64,000 nucleotides of DNA from Edwardsiella hoshinae NBRC 105699 = ATCC 33379 (GCF_000474215.1 NZ_BAUC01000023.1:89561-153560); one strand, 5' to 3'; shown: positions 11,208-23,554, counted from the stretch's first letter. Numbers and translations: made by a program. The notes: a model not told the origin generated them from the letters alone.

Positions 11208-12512
11208 ATGAAGAACTGGAGAACGCTGATCCTCGGCGTGGTGCTGTGCGCTAATACCGCCTTTGCGGCCCCCCAAGTCGTCGATAAAGTCGTGGCTATC
11301 GTAGACAACGGTGTGGTCCTGGAAAGCGACGTCGATGGCATGATGAAATCGGTGAAACTCAACGCACAGCAGGCCGGCCAACAGTTACCGGACGATGCGA
11401 CGTTGCGTCATCAGATCCTCGAACGCCTGATCATGGACAACATTCAGCTACAGATGGCCAAACGTATGGGGTTGGAAGTCTCCGACAGCGAGCTGGACAA
11501 CGCCATCAACGGCATCGCCGCGCAGAACCATCTGACGCCGCAACAGCTGCGTAGCCGCCTGGCCGCCGATGGGCTCGACTATAAGTCTTACCGCGCCCAG
11601 ATCCGCAAAGAGATGCTGATCAGCGAAGTGCGCAACAACGAAGTGCGCCGCCGCGTCACCATCTTACCGCAAGAAGTTGACGCCCTGGCCAAGCAAATCA
11701 GCAACCAGAATAGCGGTGAGACCGCCGTCAATCTGAGCCATATTCTGATCCCGCTGCCGGAGAACCCGACGCAGCAACAAGTCAGCGAAGCACAGCAACA
11801 AGCCGAATCGCTGGTACAGCAACTACACCACGGTGCCGACTTCGCCAAGCTGGCGGCTACCTACTCCGCCGATCCCCAGGCGCTGAAAGGCGGTGAGATG
11901 GGCTGGGGTCGTCTGCAAGAGTTGCCGACCCTGTTTGCCGAAGCCCTGCAAAACGCCAAGAAAGGCGACATCATCGGGCCGATCCGCTCTGGTGTCGGCT
12001 TCCATATCCTGCGCGTCAACGATCTGCGTGGCGATCAAGCTAACGTCTCCGTTACCGAGGTACATGCCCGCCACATCCTGCTACGCACCTCGCCGGTGAT
12101 GAGCGATGCGCAGGCACATGCCAAGTTAGCGGCGCTGGCGGCCCAGATCAAGTCGGGCCAAATCACCTTCGAACAGGCCGCCAAACAGTATTCCGAAGAT
12201 CCTGGTAGCGCCCAGAAAGGCGGGGATCTCGGCTGGGCGGTACCGTCGATGTATGACCCCGCCTTCCGTGACGCTCTGATGAAACTGAATAAGGGTGAGA
12301 TCAGCCAACCGGTGCACTCCAACTTCGGCTGGCATCTGATCCAACTGCTAGGAACGCGTCAAGTCGACCGGACCGACGAGGCACAGAAAGAACGAGCCTA
12401 TCGCATCCTATTCAACCGGAAGTTCGCCGAAGAGGCACAGAGCTGGCTGCAAGAGCAACGCGCCGCCGCCTATGTGAAGATCCTCGGCAATAACGCCAAC
12501 GGAGCACAGTAA
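11208..12512 (+). CDS. surA: SurA, periplasmic chaperone and peptidyl-prolyl isomerase
   Basis: SurA escorts unfolded outer-membrane proteins, including LptD, across the periplasm to the Bam complex. The 434-residue product begins with a cleavable signal peptide ending NTAFAA. A helical N-terminal chaperone domain is followed by two parvulin domains, each with a characteristic Gly-rich loop (GGEMGWG near residue 230, GGDLGWA near 340), and a C-terminal helix. Its position directly after lptD is conserved, and pdxA starts four bases after its stop. Confidence 0.97.
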   Translation: MKNWRTLILGVVLCANTAFAAPQVVDKVVAIVDNGVVLESDVDGMMKSVKLNAQQAGQQLPDDATLRHQILERLIMDNIQLQMAKRMGLEVSDSELDNAINGIAAQNHLTPQQLRSRLAADGLDYKSYRAQIRKEMLISEVRNNEVRRRVTILPQEVDALAKQISNQNSGETAVNLSHILIPLPENPTQQQVSEAQQQAESLVQQLHHGADFAKLAATYSADPQALKGGEMGWGRLQELPTLFAEALQNAKKGDIIGPIRSGVGFHILRVNDLRGDQANVSVTEVHARHILLRTSPVMSDAQAHAKLAALAAQIKSGQITFEQAAKQYSEDPGSAQKGGDLGWAVPSMYDPAFRDALMKLNKGEISQPVHSNFGWHLIQLLGTRQVDRTDEAQKERAYRILFNRKFAEEAQSWLQEQRAAAYVKILGNNANGAQ

Positions 12513-12516
12513 TCTC

Positions 12517-13509
12517 ATGACACCGACGCGTCGCATCGTCATCACCCCCGGCGAGCCCGCCGGGGTCGGCCCGGATCTGCTCGTCCTGCTGGCGCAGCAC
12601 GCCTGGCCGGTCGAATTGGTGGTCTGCGCCGATCCGGTGTTATTGCTGGCTCGGGCGCGTCTACTCGGCGTGCCCTTAACCCTGCGTGACTATGAGCCGA
12701 ATCACCCCGCGCAAGCGCAGCAACCCGGTACCCTGACGGTTCTGCCTGTGCCGCTGGACGGCGATGTCGTCCCTGGCATACTCAATGTCGTCAACGGCCA
12801 CTATGTCGTCGCCACATTGGCGCGTGCCTGTGATGGTTGTCTGAACGGTGAGTTCGCCGCCCTGGTCACCGGGCCGGTGCATAAAGGGATCATCAACGAT
12901 GCCGGCGTGCCGTTTACGGGCCATACCGAGTTTTTTGCCGAGCGCAGCGGTTGCGCGCGAGTCGTGATGATGCTGGCTAGCGAACGCCTGCGGGTGGCGT
13001 TGGCCACCACCCATCTGCCATTGCAGGCCGTGCCCGCCGCCATCACCCCGCAGACACTGAGCGAAGTGATCACCATTCTGGATAGTGATCTACGCAATAA
13101 ATTCGGTATTCACCAGCCGCGCATCTACGTGTGTGGGCTCAATCCCCACGCCGGCGAAGGCGGGCATATGGGGCGCGAAGAGCTGGAGGTGATCATCCCG
13201 ACTCTTGAGCACCTACGCGCCCGTGGCCTGGATCTCGTCGGGCCACTTCCCGCTGACACACTGTTTCAACCCAAGTACCTGGATCAGGCCGACGCCGTAT
13301 TGGCGATGTATCACGATCAAGGCTTGCCGGTGCTCAAGTTCCAAGGCTTCGGCCACGCCGTCAACATCACGCTGGGCTTGCCATTTATCCGTACTTCGGT
13401 AGATCACGGCACCGCGCTGGATCTCGCCGCCAGCGGCCAGGCACAACCCGGCAGTTTTATTACCGCATTAAATCTTGCCATAGAGATGACCAACCACAGC
13501 AATGAATAG
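12517..13509 (+). CDS. pdxA: PdxA, 4-hydroxythreonine-4-phosphate dehydrogenase
   Basis: PdxA oxidises 4-phosphohydroxy-L-threonine with NAD in the DXP-dependent route to pyridoxal phosphate. It has 330 residues (E. coli 329). The N-terminal motif [11 protein letters not shown], the metal and substrate region TGHTEFFAE, the PHAGEGG motif and [16 protein letters not shown] are all present. The last 8 bases overlap the start of rsmA, as expected for a tightly packed operon. Confidence 0.96.
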   Translation: MTPTRRIVITPGEPAGVGPDLLVLLAQHAWPVELVVCADPVLLLARARLLGVPLTLRDYEPNHPAQAQQPGTLTVLPVPLDGDVVPGILNVVNGHYVVATLARACDGCLNGEFAALVTGPVHKGIINDAGVPFTGHTEFFAERSGCARVVMMLASERLRVALATTHLPLQAVPAAITPQTLSEVITILDSDLRNKFGIHQPRIYVCGLNPHAGEGGHMGREELEVIIPTLEHLRARGLDLVGPLPADTLFQPKYLDQADAVLAMYHDQGLPVLKFQGFGHAVNITLGLPFIRTSVDHGTALDLAASGQAQPGSFITALNLAIEMTNHSNE

Positions 13510-14317
13510 TCGAGTTCACCAGGGGCATTTGGCCCGCAAGCGTTTTGGACAGAACTTCCTGACCGATCAGTTCGTGATCGACAGCATCGTGTCCGCCATC
13601 AATCCACAGCCAGGTCAGGCGGTGGTCGAAATCGGCCCAGGACTCGGTGCCCTGACCGAGCCCGTTGCCGATCGGATGGATAAGATGACCGTCATCGAGC
13701 TGGATCGCGATCTGGCCGAACGCCTGTCGACCCATCCGTTTATCAGCCGCAAGCTGACCATTCGCCAGCAAGACGCCATGAGCGTCGACTTCGGTGAGAT
13801 GGCACGTGAAGCCGGCCAGCCTCTGCGTGTCTTCGGCAACCTGCCGTATAACATCTCCACGCCGCTGATGTTCCATCTATTCAGCTACGCCGCCGCCATC
13901 GGCGATATGCATTTTATGCTGCAAAAAGAGGTCGTTAACCGTTTAGTTGCCGGGCCAGATAGCAAAACCTATGGCCGACTGAGCGTGATGGCGCAATACT
14001 ATTGCCAGGTGATCCCGGTATTGGAGGTGCCGCCCTCAGCCTTCCGTCCCGCACCGAAAGTGGATTCCGCCGTGGTTCGTCTGATCCCGCACCGCGAACT
14101 GCCCCATCCGGTTAGCGATGTACGGGTGTTGAGCCGTATCACCACCGAGGCCTTTAACCAGCGGCGTAAGACCATCCGCAATAGCCTGGGCCATCTGTTT
14201 AGCGCCGAACAACTCAGCGCGCTGGGAATCGATCCCGCACGCAGAGCAGAGACGCTATCCGTGGCAGAGTATTGCCGGCTGGCTAACTGGCTGTGTGAGC
14301 ATCCTCCGGTCCAGTAA
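13502..14317 (+). CDS. rsmA: RsmA (KsgA), 16S rRNA dimethyladenosine transferase
   Basis: RsmA dimethylates two adjacent adenosines near the 3' end of 16S rRNA late in 30S maturation. The 271-residue protein has the SAM-binding signature [13 protein letters not shown], the acidic residue of motif II in ELDRDL, and the catalytic motif [10 protein letters not shown]. The C-terminal domain contains the usual [12 protein letters not shown]. It overlaps pdxA by 8 bases and is followed 24 bases later by apaG. Confidence 0.97.
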   Translation: MNSRVHQGHLARKRFGQNFLTDQFVIDSIVSAINPQPGQAVVEIGPGLGALTEPVADRMDKMTVIELDRDLAERLSTHPFISRKLTIRQQDAMSVDFGEMAREAGQPLRVFGNLPYNISTPLMFHLFSYAAAIGDMHFMLQKEVVNRLVAGPDSKTYGRLSVMAQYYCQVIPVLEVPPSAFRPAPKVDSAVVRLIPHRELPHPVSDVRVLSRITTEAFNQRRKTIRNSLGHLFSAEQLSALGIDPARRAETLSVAEYCRLANWLCEHPPVQ

Positions 14318-14341
14318 CCGTGCAAACAGGAGCCTTACGTT

Positions 14342-14719
14342 ATGATCGACACCCCGCGTATTACCGTCCAGGTACAGAGTGTCTATGCCGCATCGCAGTC
14401 TCTGCCGGAAGAGGCGCGCTTCGTCTTCGCCTACACGGTGACGCTGCGTAACCTAGGGCGTTTTAACGTACAGCTCCTGCGCCGTTATTGGTTGATAACC
14501 AATGGTAACGGTCGCCAAACTGAAGTCCAGGGCGAAGGAGTCATCGGCGAACAGCCGCTGATCCTGCCCAGTGGCGAGTTTCAGTACACCAGCGGCGCTA
14601 TCATCGAAACCCCCTGCGGAACCATGGAGGGGCATTACGAAATGGTCGACCATCACGGGCAGATCTTCCGTATCGCCATCCCGGTATTCCGTCTAGCCAT
14701 CCCGAGTCTGATTAACTAA
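14342..14719 (+). CDS. apaG: ApaG, CO2+/Mg2+ efflux-associated protein
   Basis: This small cytoplasmic protein is a single fibronectin-III-like beta-sandwich domain. Its biochemical role is unsettled; the E. coli gene has been linked to cobalt resistance and magnesium efflux. The length of 125 residues is identical to E. coli ApaG, and the conserved core contains [23 protein letters not shown], and [12 protein letters not shown]. An AGGAG-like Shine-Dalgarno sequence precedes the ATG. apaH starts three bases after its stop. Confidence 0.95.
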   Translation: MIDTPRITVQVQSVYAASQSLPEEARFVFAYTVTLRNLGRFNVQLLRRYWLITNGNGRQTEVQGEGVIGEQPLILPSGEFQYTSGAIIETPCGTMEGHYEMVDHHGQIFRIAIPVFRLAIPSLIN

Positions 14720-14722
14720 TTT

Positions 14723-15562
14723 ATGTCGACACTGCTTATTGGCGACGTTCATGGCTGCTACCAGGAACTGCGCGACCTGCTGTCTCTGGCGGACTTCGAT
14801 CCCACCCGTGATACCTTGTGGCTGACCGGCGATTTGGTGGCCCGCGGCCCCGACTCACTGGCGGTGCTGCGCTATGTCAAATCCCTCGGCGACAGTGTAC
14901 GCCTGGTGCTAGGCAATCACGATCTGCATCTGCTGGCGGTTTACGCGGGCATCAGTCGCAACAAACCCAAGGATAAGCTGAGCCCGCTGCTAGCCGCCGA
15001 CGACGCCGACAGCCTGATCAACTGGCTACGTCGCCAGCCGGTGTTGCAGGTCGATGAGTCATTACGCTTAGTGATGGCGCACGCGGGTATCAGCCCGCAA
15101 TGGGATCTGGCCTGCGCCCAACGCTGCGCGCGCGAGGTGGAAGCAGTGCTGGCCAGCGACAGCTATCCCTATTTCCTGAACGCCATGTACGGCGACATGC
15201 CGAATAATTGGAGCGAATCTCTCAGCGGACTGGCTCGCCTCCGTTTCAGTACCAACGCCTTCACCCGCATGCGTTACTGCTTCCCGGGCGGCGAACTGGA
15301 CATGATCTGTAAGGATGCGCCAGGCGAAGCGCCAGCACCGTTGCGTCCCTGGTTCGATCTCGACAGTCCGGTGTTGGCGGCAGGTTACCGTATCGCCTTC
15401 GGCCACTGGGCATCATTGGAAGGCCGGGGTACCCCCGCACAGGTCTACGCCCTAGATACGGGTTGCTGTTGGGGGGGAACGCTGACCGCGCTGCGTTGGG
15501 AGGATGGGCGTTATTTCCATGTGCCCTCACAGCGTGCTGCACGTCATGACAAGAGAGCTTAA
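14723..15562 (+). CDS. apaH: ApaH, symmetrical Ap4A pyrophosphohydrolase
   Basis: ApaH cleaves diadenosine tetraphosphate symmetrically to two ADP and also removes Np4 caps from RNA in enterobacteria. It is a metallophosphoesterase of 279 residues (E. coli 280). The metal-binding motifs [17 protein letters not shown] and GNHD are at the N-terminus, with further histidines at AHAGISPQW and FGHWA. It is the last gene of the lptD-surA-pdxA-rsmA-apaGH series and converges on folA. Confidence 0.97.
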   Translation: MSTLLIGDVHGCYQELRDLLSLADFDPTRDTLWLTGDLVARGPDSLAVLRYVKSLGDSVRLVLGNHDLHLLAVYAGISRNKPKDKLSPLLAADDADSLINWLRRQPVLQVDESLRLVMAHAGISPQWDLACAQRCAREVEAVLASDSYPYFLNAMYGDMPNNWSESLSGLARLRFSTNAFTRMRYCFPGGELDMICKDAPGEAPAPLRPWFDLDSPVLAAGYRIAFGHWASLEGRGTPAQVYALDTGCCWGGTLTALRWEDGRYFHVPSQRAARHDKRA

Positions 15563-15570
15563 GCGCAACT

Positions 15571-15596
15571 CGCGCCCCATCTCTCGCGGGGGCGCG
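15571..15596. terminator. Probable bidirectional terminator hairpin between apaH and folA
   Basis: CGCGCCCC and GGGGCGCG form a very stable 8-bp stem around a 10-base loop in the 59-base convergent gap. Neither side has a clear T-run, so it may act with Rho or only partly. Confidence 0.55.
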
Positions 15597-15621
15597 TCAA
15601 CACAGGGCAATTATCTCTCGA

Positions 15622-16104
15622 TTAACGCCGTTCGAGGATCTCGAAGCAATAGGGATGCGTGTTATCGCCATCCGCATCGTGAAACTCGCTAAAGCGAGTC
15701 TGCCACTCCTCCGAGGCATAATCGGGGAAGTAAGTATCCCCGGCGACATCGGCATCCACATGGGTCAGATAGAGGCGAGACGCCAGCGGCAAGAATTGCT
15801 GGTAAAGGGTACCGCCACCGATGATCATCACCTCGTCCGCCCCCGCCGCCGCCGCCAAAGCGGCCTGTGGCGTACTCACCCACGTCACCCGCGCATCCTG
15901 GCCTGGCCAATGGCTCAACACGATATTATGTCGCCCCGGCAGCGGGCGACCGATAGACTCGTAGGTCTTACGTCCCATTACCACCGGTTTTGCCAGCGTA
16001 TTACGCTTAAACCAGGCGAGATCGGCGGGTAAATGCCATGGCATCGCGTTCTCCATGCCGATCACGCGATCCGCGCTCAGCGCGGCGATCAGGCTGATAA
16101 TCAT
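15622..16104 (-). CDS. folA: Dihydrofolate reductase FolA
   Basis: FolA reduces dihydrofolate to tetrahydrofolate with NADPH and is the target of trimethoprim. The 160-residue protein shows the Met20 loop region [16 protein letters not shown] including the active-site acid of DHFR, the NADPH-binding [16 protein letters not shown], and [12 protein letters not shown]. The C-terminus [13 protein letters not shown] ending is conserved. The genes downstream of and around it differ from E. coli: here yjjP-yjjB precede it on the same strand, 126 bases upstream. Confidence 0.97.
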   Translation of the reverse strand: MIISLIAALSADRVIGMENAMPWHLPADLAWFKRNTLAKPVVMGRKTYESIGRPLPGRHNIVLSHWPGQDARVTWVSTPQAALAAAAGADEVMIIGGGTLYQQFLPLASRLYLTHVDADVAGDTYFPDYASEEWQTRFSEFHDADGDNTHPYCFEILERR

Positions 16105-16230
16105 GCTTGTCTGTCCTGTCTGGGAGAAAAAGTGCGCACACTATACGGAAAGGGCATAGCAGCGTCGATAGCCCAGGTGAGGGATTTTTCCCCTACCCCG
16201 CTAAAATCTTGCCAGGGTGCATCGCGCCGT

Positions 16231-16698
16231 TTACACCCCGGGGCGCTTACGATATAGCCATATTCCCGGTAGTGACAGACCCACAGAGAGCGCGCCAACG
16301 ATAAACGACGCCTTAAGGAAGTTGGTCACCACATTGGCGAACAACGGTTCACTGTAGCCGGTATGAGAGATCTCCACCACTGCGATCATCGCCCGGTAGG
16401 CATAGATCCCGGGGAACATCGGGATCACCGCCGCCACGGTAAAGACTTTTGGGTGCGCCAGCAACCAGCGCGACCACTGAATGCCGATGATACCGATCAG
16501 GATCGCCGCCAACAATGAGGCCCACTCGATGTTCATCCCTAGGGTCATCATGAACCAACGCGCACCATGACCGATGGCTCCTAAGAGCGCGCAGTAACCC
16601 AGTGCCCGCGTCGGCACGTTGAACACCATGGCGAAGCCAAGTGCCGGCACCGCCGCCAATAGCATATCCTGTAGCAGTTGCAACAACAGCGTCATCAT
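16231..16698 (-). CDS. yjjB: YjjB, small subunit of ThrE-type exporter
   Basis: This membrane protein is of the DUF3815/ThrE C-terminal type. In E. coli YjjP and YjjB together export succinate. The ATG at 16698 forms an ATGA overlap with the yjjP stop, giving 155 residues (E. coli 157); the frame extends upstream but without similarity. Four or five hydrophobic segments are seen, with conserved [32 protein letters not shown] and a basic C-terminus WLYRKRPGV. Its neighbour folA is unrelated in function. Confidence 0.93.
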   Translation of the reverse strand: MMTLLLQLLQDMLLAAVPALGFAMVFNVPTRALGYCALLGAIGHGARWFMMTLGMNIEWASLLAAILIGIIGIQWSRWLLAHPKVFTVAAVIPMFPGIYAYRAMIAVVEISHTGYSEPLFANVVTNFLKASFIVGALSVGLSLPGIWLYRKRPGV

Positions 16699-17495
16699 GC
16701 CCACCCTTGTAGTCCCCACAGCGACAACGCCATCACCACCCCCAGACAGGTCGCGAGCGTCAGTAAGGTCGCCATCGCCCAACGCGCCAGGCCGGTATTG
16801 ACGTGCCCCTTAAACATATCCGCCACGGCATTGATCAGGGGAAAACCCGGCACCAGCAACAGGGTACTGGCCGCCATCGCAATCACCGATGTCTGTGAAA
16901 AGGCGGAGAGTTGCAGCAGTCCGCCAGAGACTGAAGTAGCGATAAAGGCGGTGAAGCAAAAATTAATCAGGGGATTTAATTGGCGATGCGTCATCACCTG
17001 GCGGAAGTACATTGCCACCGCACTGGCAAAAAACGCGACCAGTGAACCGTCCCATCCGCCTCCGTTGAGCTTACAGAAACAGGCACAGGATAGTCCTACC
17101 ATCAGTACCACCAACGCTCGCGGATAGCGCAGCGGACGAATATGCTCGAAGCGTTTACGCACATCGCGAATATCTAACAGTTGGTGCTCTACCATGATCA
17201 CAATATGCTGCACCTCCGTCACCACATGCATGTTAATGCCGCGATCGATATTCTTACGCGTTGACGTCAGGCAACGTCCCTCCTTTATGGTGGTGAGCAC
17301 CACCGCGTTGGCCGAAATAGAGCTCTCGACACTATCCACGCCCAGCGCCAACCCCAGGCGGGTAGAAAGCTGCTCGACTAACATGCTTTCCGCGCCATGT
17401 TGTAGTAAAAAAAGGGCACAGTAAATACACAAACGGGTCACTTCCCGCTGGTGATCATACTCCACAATCGACTCCTGTCCGGGCCGCCTTATCAT
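16695..17495 (-). CDS. yjjP: YjjP, large subunit of ThrE-type exporter
   Basis: This is the N-terminal ThrE-domain partner of YjjB in an inner-membrane dicarboxylate (succinate) or amino-acid exporter. The cytoplasmic N-terminal half carries [34 protein letters not shown] and [15 protein letters not shown]; the second half has about five membrane segments. The frame from 17495 gives 266 residues; E. coli YjjP has 256 and begins nearer the VTRLC motif, so a GTG start ten codons later is possible. In E. coli the pair lies near dnaTC, not beside folA. Confidence 0.93.
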   Translation of the reverse strand: MIRRPGQESIVEYDHQREVTRLCIYCALFLLQHGAESMLVEQLSTRLGLALGVDSVESSISANAVVLTTIKEGRCLTSTRKNIDRGINMHVVTEVQHIVIMVEHQLLDIRDVRKRFEHIRPLRYPRALVVLMVGLSCACFCKLNGGGWDGSLVAFFASAVAMYFRQVMTHRQLNPLINFCFTAFIATSVSGGLLQLSAFSQTSVIAMAASTLLLVPGFPLINAVADMFKGHVNTGLARWAMATLLTLATCLGVVMALSLWGLQGWA

Positions 17496-17634
17496 CGCTC
17501 CGTATCCGTTGTGATCGTGGACACGGGGTTACCATGGCTCGACCCTCACCTCGCCATGGCGATTTATTGTGCCACAATGGCACAGGTGGCGTAACCTATT
17601 GCGCCCATCCCTCGCAACGAATCGATGCGCGAAT

Positions 17635-17660
17635 GAAAAAGGCCCAGCAATGCCGGGCCT
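17635..17660 (-). terminator. Intrinsic terminator of carAB
   Basis: AGGCCC and GGGCCT pair, with an inner GC/GC extension across one mismatch. The plus-strand run of A at 17635-17640 supplies the U-tract for minus-strand transcripts leaving carB. Confidence 0.82.
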
Positions 17661-17678
17661 CGTAAAGCTGCGTTGACG

Positions 17679-20600
17679 TTACTGTAGACGCGCGTGCATC
17701 TCCTGTAGCGAAACCACCTGTTCGGTCGGGTCGGCATTAAGCGCCATCGCCGTGGCGAAACCGCCATTCAACGTGGTGTCATAGTGCACCTTATACTGTA
17801 GTGCGCTGCGACGGATCAGCTTAGAGTCCTCGATCGCCTGACGTCCGGCGGTGGTATTCACGATGTAAGTATACTCGCCATTCTTAATGCGATCCTGAAT
17901 GTGCGGGCGCCCCTCGTGAACCTTATTGACCAGACGCGGGTTGATCCCGGCCTCTCCCAATACCACGGCGGTACCATGGGTCGCATCCAGCTCGAAGCCC
18001 TGCTTGAGCAGCTTGGCCGCCAGATCCACCACCCGGTGCTTGTCCCCTTCGCGTACCGACAGCAGGGCACGGCCCGGCTTTTTCACCTGGGATTGGCTGC
18101 CGAGCATCGCCTTGGCGAAAGCCTCGGCAAAGGTTCGGCCAACCCCCATCACCTCGCCGGTAGAGCGCATCTCCGGCCCGAGGATCGGGTCGACGCCGGG
18201 GAACTTGTTGAACGGCAGCACCACCTCCTTGACCGAATAGTACGGCGGGATCACTTCTTCGGTGACGCCTTGTTGCGCCAGTGTCTGGCCTACCATCACT
18301 CGGGCCGCCACCTTGGCCAGCGGGACACCGGTCGCCTTGGAGACGAACGGGACAGTGCGAGCGGCGCGCGGGTTCACCTCGATCAGGTACACTTCGTTAT
18401 CCTTAACGGCGAACTGTACGTTCATCAGACCGCGCACACACAGCTCCATCGCCAGTTTCTCCGCCTGGCGGCGTAACTCATCTTGAATCTCCGCGCTCAG
18501 GGTATAGGCTGGCAGCGAGCAGGCGGAGTCACCGGAGTGCACCCCCGCCTGTTCGATGTGCTCCATGATACCGCCGATCAACACCTGCTCACCGTCGCAG
18601 ATGGCATCGACATCCACCTCAACGGCATCATCCAGGAAATGATCCAGCAGCACCGGCGCATCGTTGGAAACGCTGACTGCGGTCTGGAAGTAACGGCGCA
18701 GATCGCTCTCATCGTAAACGATTTCCATCGCCCGTCCGCCGAGGACATAGGAGGGGCGCACCACCAACGGATAACCGATCTGGGCCCCCTTCTCCACCGC
18801 CTGCTCGATAGCGGTCACCGTAGCATTGGCCGGTTGCTTCAGCCCCAAACGATTGACGGCCTGTTGAAAGCGCTCGCGGTCTTCGGCTCGGTCGATGGCA
18901 TCCGGGCTGGTGCCGATAACCGGCACCCCGGCCGCCTCCAGCGCCCGCGCCAGTTTCAGCGGCGTCTGTCCGCCATACTGCACGATCACCCCTTGCGGCT
19001 GTTCGACGGCGACGATCTCCAGCACGTCCTCCAGCGTTACCGGCTCAAAGTAGAGACGGTCGGAGGTATCGTAGTCCGTGGAGACGGTCTCTGGGTTACA
19101 GTTGACCATGATGGTCTCGTAACCATCTTCGCGCAGGGCCAGCGCCGCATGCACACAGCAGTAGTCGAACTCGATCCCCTGACCAATACGATTCGGCCCA
19201 CCGCCCAACACCATGATCTTCGGCCGATCGTGGTGCGGATTGGCTTCACACTCCTCCTCATAGGTGGAGTACATATAGGCAGTATCGGTGGCAAACTCGG
19301 CGGCGCAGGTATCGACGCGCTTATACACCGGATGCAGCCCCAGCTTATGACGCAGCTTGCGAATTTCACTCTCCGCCACGCCGGCCAGACGAGCCAAACG
19401 TGCATCGGCGAACCCCTTGCGCTTCAGTTGGCGCAGGAAAGGCGCGTTCAGGCCGTTGATACCGACCTCGGCGACCCGCTCTTCCAGGCGTACCAGTTCC
19501 TCGATCTGCACCAAGAACCAGCGATCAATGTTAGTGAGGTTAAACACCCCATCCACTGACAGACCTGCGCGGAAGGCATCGGCGATATACCAGATACGCT
19601 CGGCACCGGCATCCTTCAGCTCGCGGCGGATCTTGGTCAGCGCCTGCGGATCGTCCAGATTAACCTTGGGATCGAAGCCACTCGCGCCCACCTCCAAGCC
19701 ACGCAGCGCCTTTTGAAGCGACTCCTGCTGGGTACGACCGATGGCCATCACCTCCCCCACCGATTTCATCTGCGTGGTCAGACGATCGTTGGCGCCGGCG
19801 AACTTCTCGAAGTTAAAACGCGGGATCTTGGTAACCACGTAGTCGATAGAGGGCTCGAAAGAGGCCGGGGTGCGGCCACCGGTGATATCATTCATCAGCT
19901 CATCTAAGGTGTACCCCACCGCCAGTTTGGCGGCGACCTTGGCGATGGGAAAACCGGTCGCCTTGGAGGCCAGCGCGGAGGAGCGCGATACGCGCGGGTT
20001 CATTTCGATGACGATCAACCGCCCATTTTTCGGATTGACCGCGAACTGCACGTTGGAGCCACCGGTTTCGACACCGATCTCACGCAGTACCGCCATCGAG
20101 GCGTTACGCATGATTTGATACTCTTTATCCGTCAGGGTCTGTGCCGGGGCGACGGTGATCGAATCCCCAGTGTGGATCCCCATCGGGTCGAGGTTTTCGA
20201 TGGAGCAGATGATGATGCAATTGTCGTTCTTATCGCGCACCACCTCCATCTCATACTCTTTCCATCCGATCAACGACTCGTCGATCAGCAACTCGTTGGT
20301 CGGTGATAGATCCAGACCGCGCTCACAGATCTCTTCAAACTCTTCGCGGTTATAAGCAATGCCGCCGCCTGTACCGCCCATGGTGAACGAGGGCCGAATG
20401 ATACAGGGGAAACCCACCTGCTCAGCCACCGCCAAAGCCTCTTCCATACTATGGGCGATGCCGGAGCGCGCGGTATCCAAACCAATTTTTTTCATCGCCT
20501 GATCGAAGCGTCGGCGATCCTCGGCCTTATCGATGGCATCGGCGGTCGCGCCGATCATGGTGACGCCAAACTCGGCCAACACCCCTTGGCGCTCCAGCTC

Positions 20601-20900
20601 CAACGCACAGTTCAACGCCGTCTGCCCCCCCATGGTGGGTAGCACCGCGTCCGGACGCTCTTTCTCGATAATCTTACGCACCACCTCCCAATGGATCGGC
20701 TCTATGTAGGTGGCGTCGGCCATCTCCGGATCGGTCATGATGGTAGCCGGATTTGAGTTGACCAGGATGACACGATAGCCCTCTTCACGCAGCGCCTTGC
20801 AGGCCTGTGCGCCGGAGTAATCGAATTCACACGCCTGGCCGATGACGATCGGGCCGGCGCCCAGGATCAGGATGCTTTTAATATCAGTACGTTTTGGCAT
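17679..20900 (-). CDS. carB: Carbamoyl-phosphate synthase large subunit
   Basis: CarB makes carbamoyl phosphate from bicarbonate, ATP and ammonia delivered by CarA, feeding arginine and pyrimidine synthesis. Its 1073 residues equal the E. coli length. Two homologous ATP-grasp halves are evident: the first starts [20 protein letters not shown], the second [19 protein letters not shown]. They are followed by the oligomerisation region and the C-terminal allosteric MGS-like domain that binds UMP, IMP and ornithine. It lies 19 bases after carA and ends at an intrinsic terminator. Confidence 0.98.
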   Translation of the reverse strand: MPKRTDIKSILILGAGPIVIGQACEFDYSGAQACKALREEGYRVILVNSNPATIMTDPEMADATYIEPIHWEVVRKIIEKERPDAVLPTMGGQTALNCALELERQGVLAEFGVTMIGATADAIDKAEDRRRFDQAMKKIGLDTARSGIAHSMEEALAVAEQVGFPCIIRPSFTMGGTGGGIAYNREEFEEICERGLDLSPTNELLIDESLIGWKEYEMEVVRDKNDNCIIICSIENLDPMGIHTGDSITVAPAQTLTDKEYQIMRNASMAVLREIGVETGGSNVQFAVNPKNGRLIVIEMNPRVSRSSALASKATGFPIAKVAAKLAVGYTLDELMNDITGGRTPASFEPSIDYVVTKIPRFNFEKFAGANDRLTTQMKSVGEVMAIGRTQQESLQKALRGLEVGASGFDPKVNLDDPQALTKIRRELKDAGAERIWYIADAFRAGLSVDGVFNLTNIDRWFLVQIEELVRLEERVAEVGINGLNAPFLRQLKRKGFADARLARLAGVAESEIRKLRHKLGLHPVYKRVDTCAAEFATDTAYMYSTYEEECEANPHHDRPKIMVLGGGPNRIGQGIEFDYCCVHAALALREDGYETIMVNCNPETVSTDYDTSDRLYFEPVTLEDVLEIVAVEQPQGVIVQYGGQTPLKLARALEAAGVPVIGTSPDAIDRAEDRERFQQAVNRLGLKQPANATVTAIEQAVEKGAQIGYPLVVRPSYVLGGRAMEIVYDESDLRRYFQTAVSVSNDAPVLLDHFLDDAVEVDVDAICDGEQVLIGGIMEHIEQAGVHSGDSACSLPAYTLSAEIQDELRRQAEKLAMELCVRGLMNVQFAVKDNEVYLIEVNPRAARTVPFVSKATGVPLAKVAARVMVGQTLAQQGVTEEVIPPYYSVKEVVLPFNKFPGVDPILGPEMRSTGEVMGVGRTFAEAFAKAMLGSQSQVKKPGRALLSVREGDKHRVVDLAAKLLKQGFELDATHGTAVVLGEAGINPRLVNKVHEGRPHIQDRIKNGEYTYIVNTTAGRQAIEDSKLIRRSALQYKVHYDTTLNGGFATAMALNADPTEQVVSLQEMHARLQ

Positions 20901-20919
20901 GGTTGTTCAGGCTCCCTGA

Positions 20920-22077
20920 TTACTTAGCGCTACGGCGGTAGTTTTCAATCAATGCGATAAAGTGGTCGAACAGCGGCGCGGCATCATGCGGTCCGGGGCT
21001 AGCCTCTGGATGGCCCTGGAAGCTGAAGGCCGGACGGTCGGTACGATGGATACCTTGTAGCGAGCCATCGAACAGCGACTTATGGGTCGCACGCAGTGTC
21101 GCCGGTAGCGTCGCTTCATCGACGGCGAAGCCGTGGTTTTGCGCCGTGATCATCACTCGGTCATGATCCAGATCCTTCACCGGATGGTTACCGCCGTGGT
21201 GGCCGAACTTCATCTTCACCGTCTGAGCGCCACTGGCCAACGCCAACAGCTGATGCCCCAGACAGATACCGAACAGCGGGATCTCACCACGCAGGAAAGT
21301 AGCGATAGCCTCAATGGCATAGGTACACGGCGCCGGGTCGCCAGGGCCGTTGGAGAGGAAAATGCCATCCGGGTTAAGCGCCAGCACCGCTTGTGCTGGC
21401 GTCTGTGCCGGAACAACCGTCAAACGGCAGCCGCGATCCACCAGCATACGTAGGATGTTGCGCTTGACGCCAAAGTCATAGGCCACCACATGGTAGGGCA
21501 GCGCCGCGGCGTCGCGCAGTGCCAGCAGGCCTTCGTTCAAGGTCCAACTGCCCTGACACCACGCATAGGGCTGCGGCGTGGTAACCTCTTTGGCTAAATC
21601 CATCCCCTTCAGACCAGGGAAGGCTTGCGCTTGCATCAGCGCCAACGCGGCATCCGGCTCACACCCGGGTTCGGCCGTGATGATACAACCATTCTGCGCC
21701 CCTTTCTCGCGCAGCAGGCGGGTCAGCTTACGCGTATCAATATCGGCGATGGCGACCACCTGATGACGACGCAAGTAGTCGGAGAGGCTCTCCTGACTAC
21801 GGAAATTACTGGCTATCAGCGGCAGGTCACGCACGATCAGCCCCTGGGCATGTACGGCAGAGGATTCCTCATCGGCGGCGTTAGTGCCGACATTGCCAAT
21901 ATGGGGATAAGTAAGGGTAACGATCTGACGGGAATAGGAGGGGTCGGTGAGGATTTCTTGGTAACCGGTCATCGAGGTATTGAAGACCACTTCCCCCACA
22001 GCCGATCCATCCGCTCCGATCGACCTGCCGTGAAACTGGGTTCCGTCTTCCAGAACCAAAAGCGCTGACTTAATCAA
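20920..22077 (-). CDS. carA: Carbamoyl-phosphate synthase small (glutaminase) subunit
   Basis: CarA hydrolyses glutamine and channels ammonia to CarB. I place the start at the TTG of 22077 ([15 protein letters not shown], 385 residues) because a GGAGGG Shine-Dalgarno sequence lies just upstream of it, matching the known UUG start of E. coli carA. The frame runs open to 22101 but that part contains the ribosome-binding site. The class-I glutaminase nucleophile is in FGICLGHQ and the catalytic histidine/glutamate in QGHPEASPG. Regulatory ARG boxes lie immediately upstream. Confidence 0.96.
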   Translation of the reverse strand: MIKSALLVLEDGTQFHGRSIGADGSAVGEVVFNTSMTGYQEILTDPSYSRQIVTLTYPHIGNVGTNAADEESSAVHAQGLIVRDLPLIASNFRSQESLSDYLRRHQVVAIADIDTRKLTRLLREKGAQNGCIITAEPGCEPDAALALMQAQAFPGLKGMDLAKEVTTPQPYAWCQGSWTLNEGLLALRDAAALPYHVVAYDFGVKRNILRMLVDRGCRLTVVPAQTPAQAVLALNPDGIFLSNGPGDPAPCTYAIEAIATFLRGEIPLFGICLGHQLLALASGAQTVKMKFGHHGGNHPVKDLDHDRVMITAQNHGFAVDEATLPATLRATHKSLFDGSLQGIHRTDRPAFSFQGHPEASPGPHDAAPLFDHFIALIENYRRSAK

Positions 22078-22088
22078 AACACCCTCCA

Positions 22089-22127
22089 AAGTAATATCCA
22101 ATCACAATGACTGCATATTAATTCAGA
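22089..22127 (-). promoter_or_regulatory. Tandem ARG boxes of carA (ArgR operator)
   Basis: Two 18-bp boxes lie 3 bases apart directly upstream of the carA ribosome-binding site. On the minus strand the upstream one reads TCTGAATTAATATGCAGT and the downstream one TGTGATTGGATATTACTT. The arrangement and the TGAATTAATATGCA core match the E. coli carAB P2 operator for ArgR, so arginine repression of a proximal promoter is expected. The second box is the weaker match. Confidence 0.8.
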
Positions 22128-22460
22128 CATCGTCATCTGAATCAATGGGCAACGTGCTCATTGCGGCGAATTTCTGACAAATTGCGCGCATTCTAATGAC
22201 GCACCCGGGCATTGTCCAGATGAAAGACGAGTTTTTTATGTTTTTTTACGATGTTGGATGTGTTTTTTAAGCGAAGCGCTCAAAAACACATTTATTAGGA
22301 AAGTAGAAAACGGTTGCCAAAGACACATATTAAAGGCAATGACGCTATAATGCGTTTTTTCACTGAAAAAATCAAGGCACACACGGTTTGGCGGGGGATA
22401 AAAAACAGAAGAGTGAAACAATTAGCGACATTATCGATAAAAAGAAAAATAAGGCGCATG
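22128..22460 (-). promoter_or_regulatory. Distal carAB control region, AT-rich, with PurR-like site
   Basis: This gene-free stretch between dapB and carA is much richer in A and T than its surroundings. A PurR-like 16-mer lies at 22304-22319 (core GAAAACGGTTGCC), comparable to the purine control of the upstream car promoter P1 in E. coli. An 8-bp inverted repeat GTGTTTTT/AAAAACAC (22260-22267 and 22282-22289) encloses a smaller AGCG/CGCT stem. On the minus strand a TTGATT element and a CATTAT element 17 bases apart (about 22342-22374) could be promoter P1. Assignments other than the sequence patterns are inference from the E. coli system. Confidence 0.5.
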
Positions 22461-22501
22461 AAAACAAAAAGGTGATAAAAAATCATTATTTTCATCACCT
22501 T
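22461..22501 (-). terminator. Intrinsic terminator of dapB
   Basis: AAGGTGAT and ATCACCTT form an 8-bp stem with an AT-rich loop about 40 bases after the dapB stop. Transcripts on the minus strand then run into a TTTTTGTTTT tract. Confidence 0.85.
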
Positions 22502-22543
22502 AATAAAATAAACCACGCAATAAATTATGCCTTAATCGGGCAT

Positions 22544-23392
<849 letters not shown>

Positions 23393-23554
23393 TCACGCCA
23401 TTGACATGGTCACATGCCGGATCGCGCGGCGCTAACGCGCTCTTGCAGGTTAGCGACACTCTGCGCCGCGAGCCAGTGGAAATCGCCTATCATTAGAAAG
23501 TTCACTCGCCATTCCCCCCACGCCGCACCGGTAAGCAACAGCCAGAATCAATAC

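Noticed and set aside
18483..19559. A 358-codon plus-strand frame opposite carB
   Set aside because: It lies wholly inside carB with no recognisable motif; its composition is that of a reverse-complement shadow.
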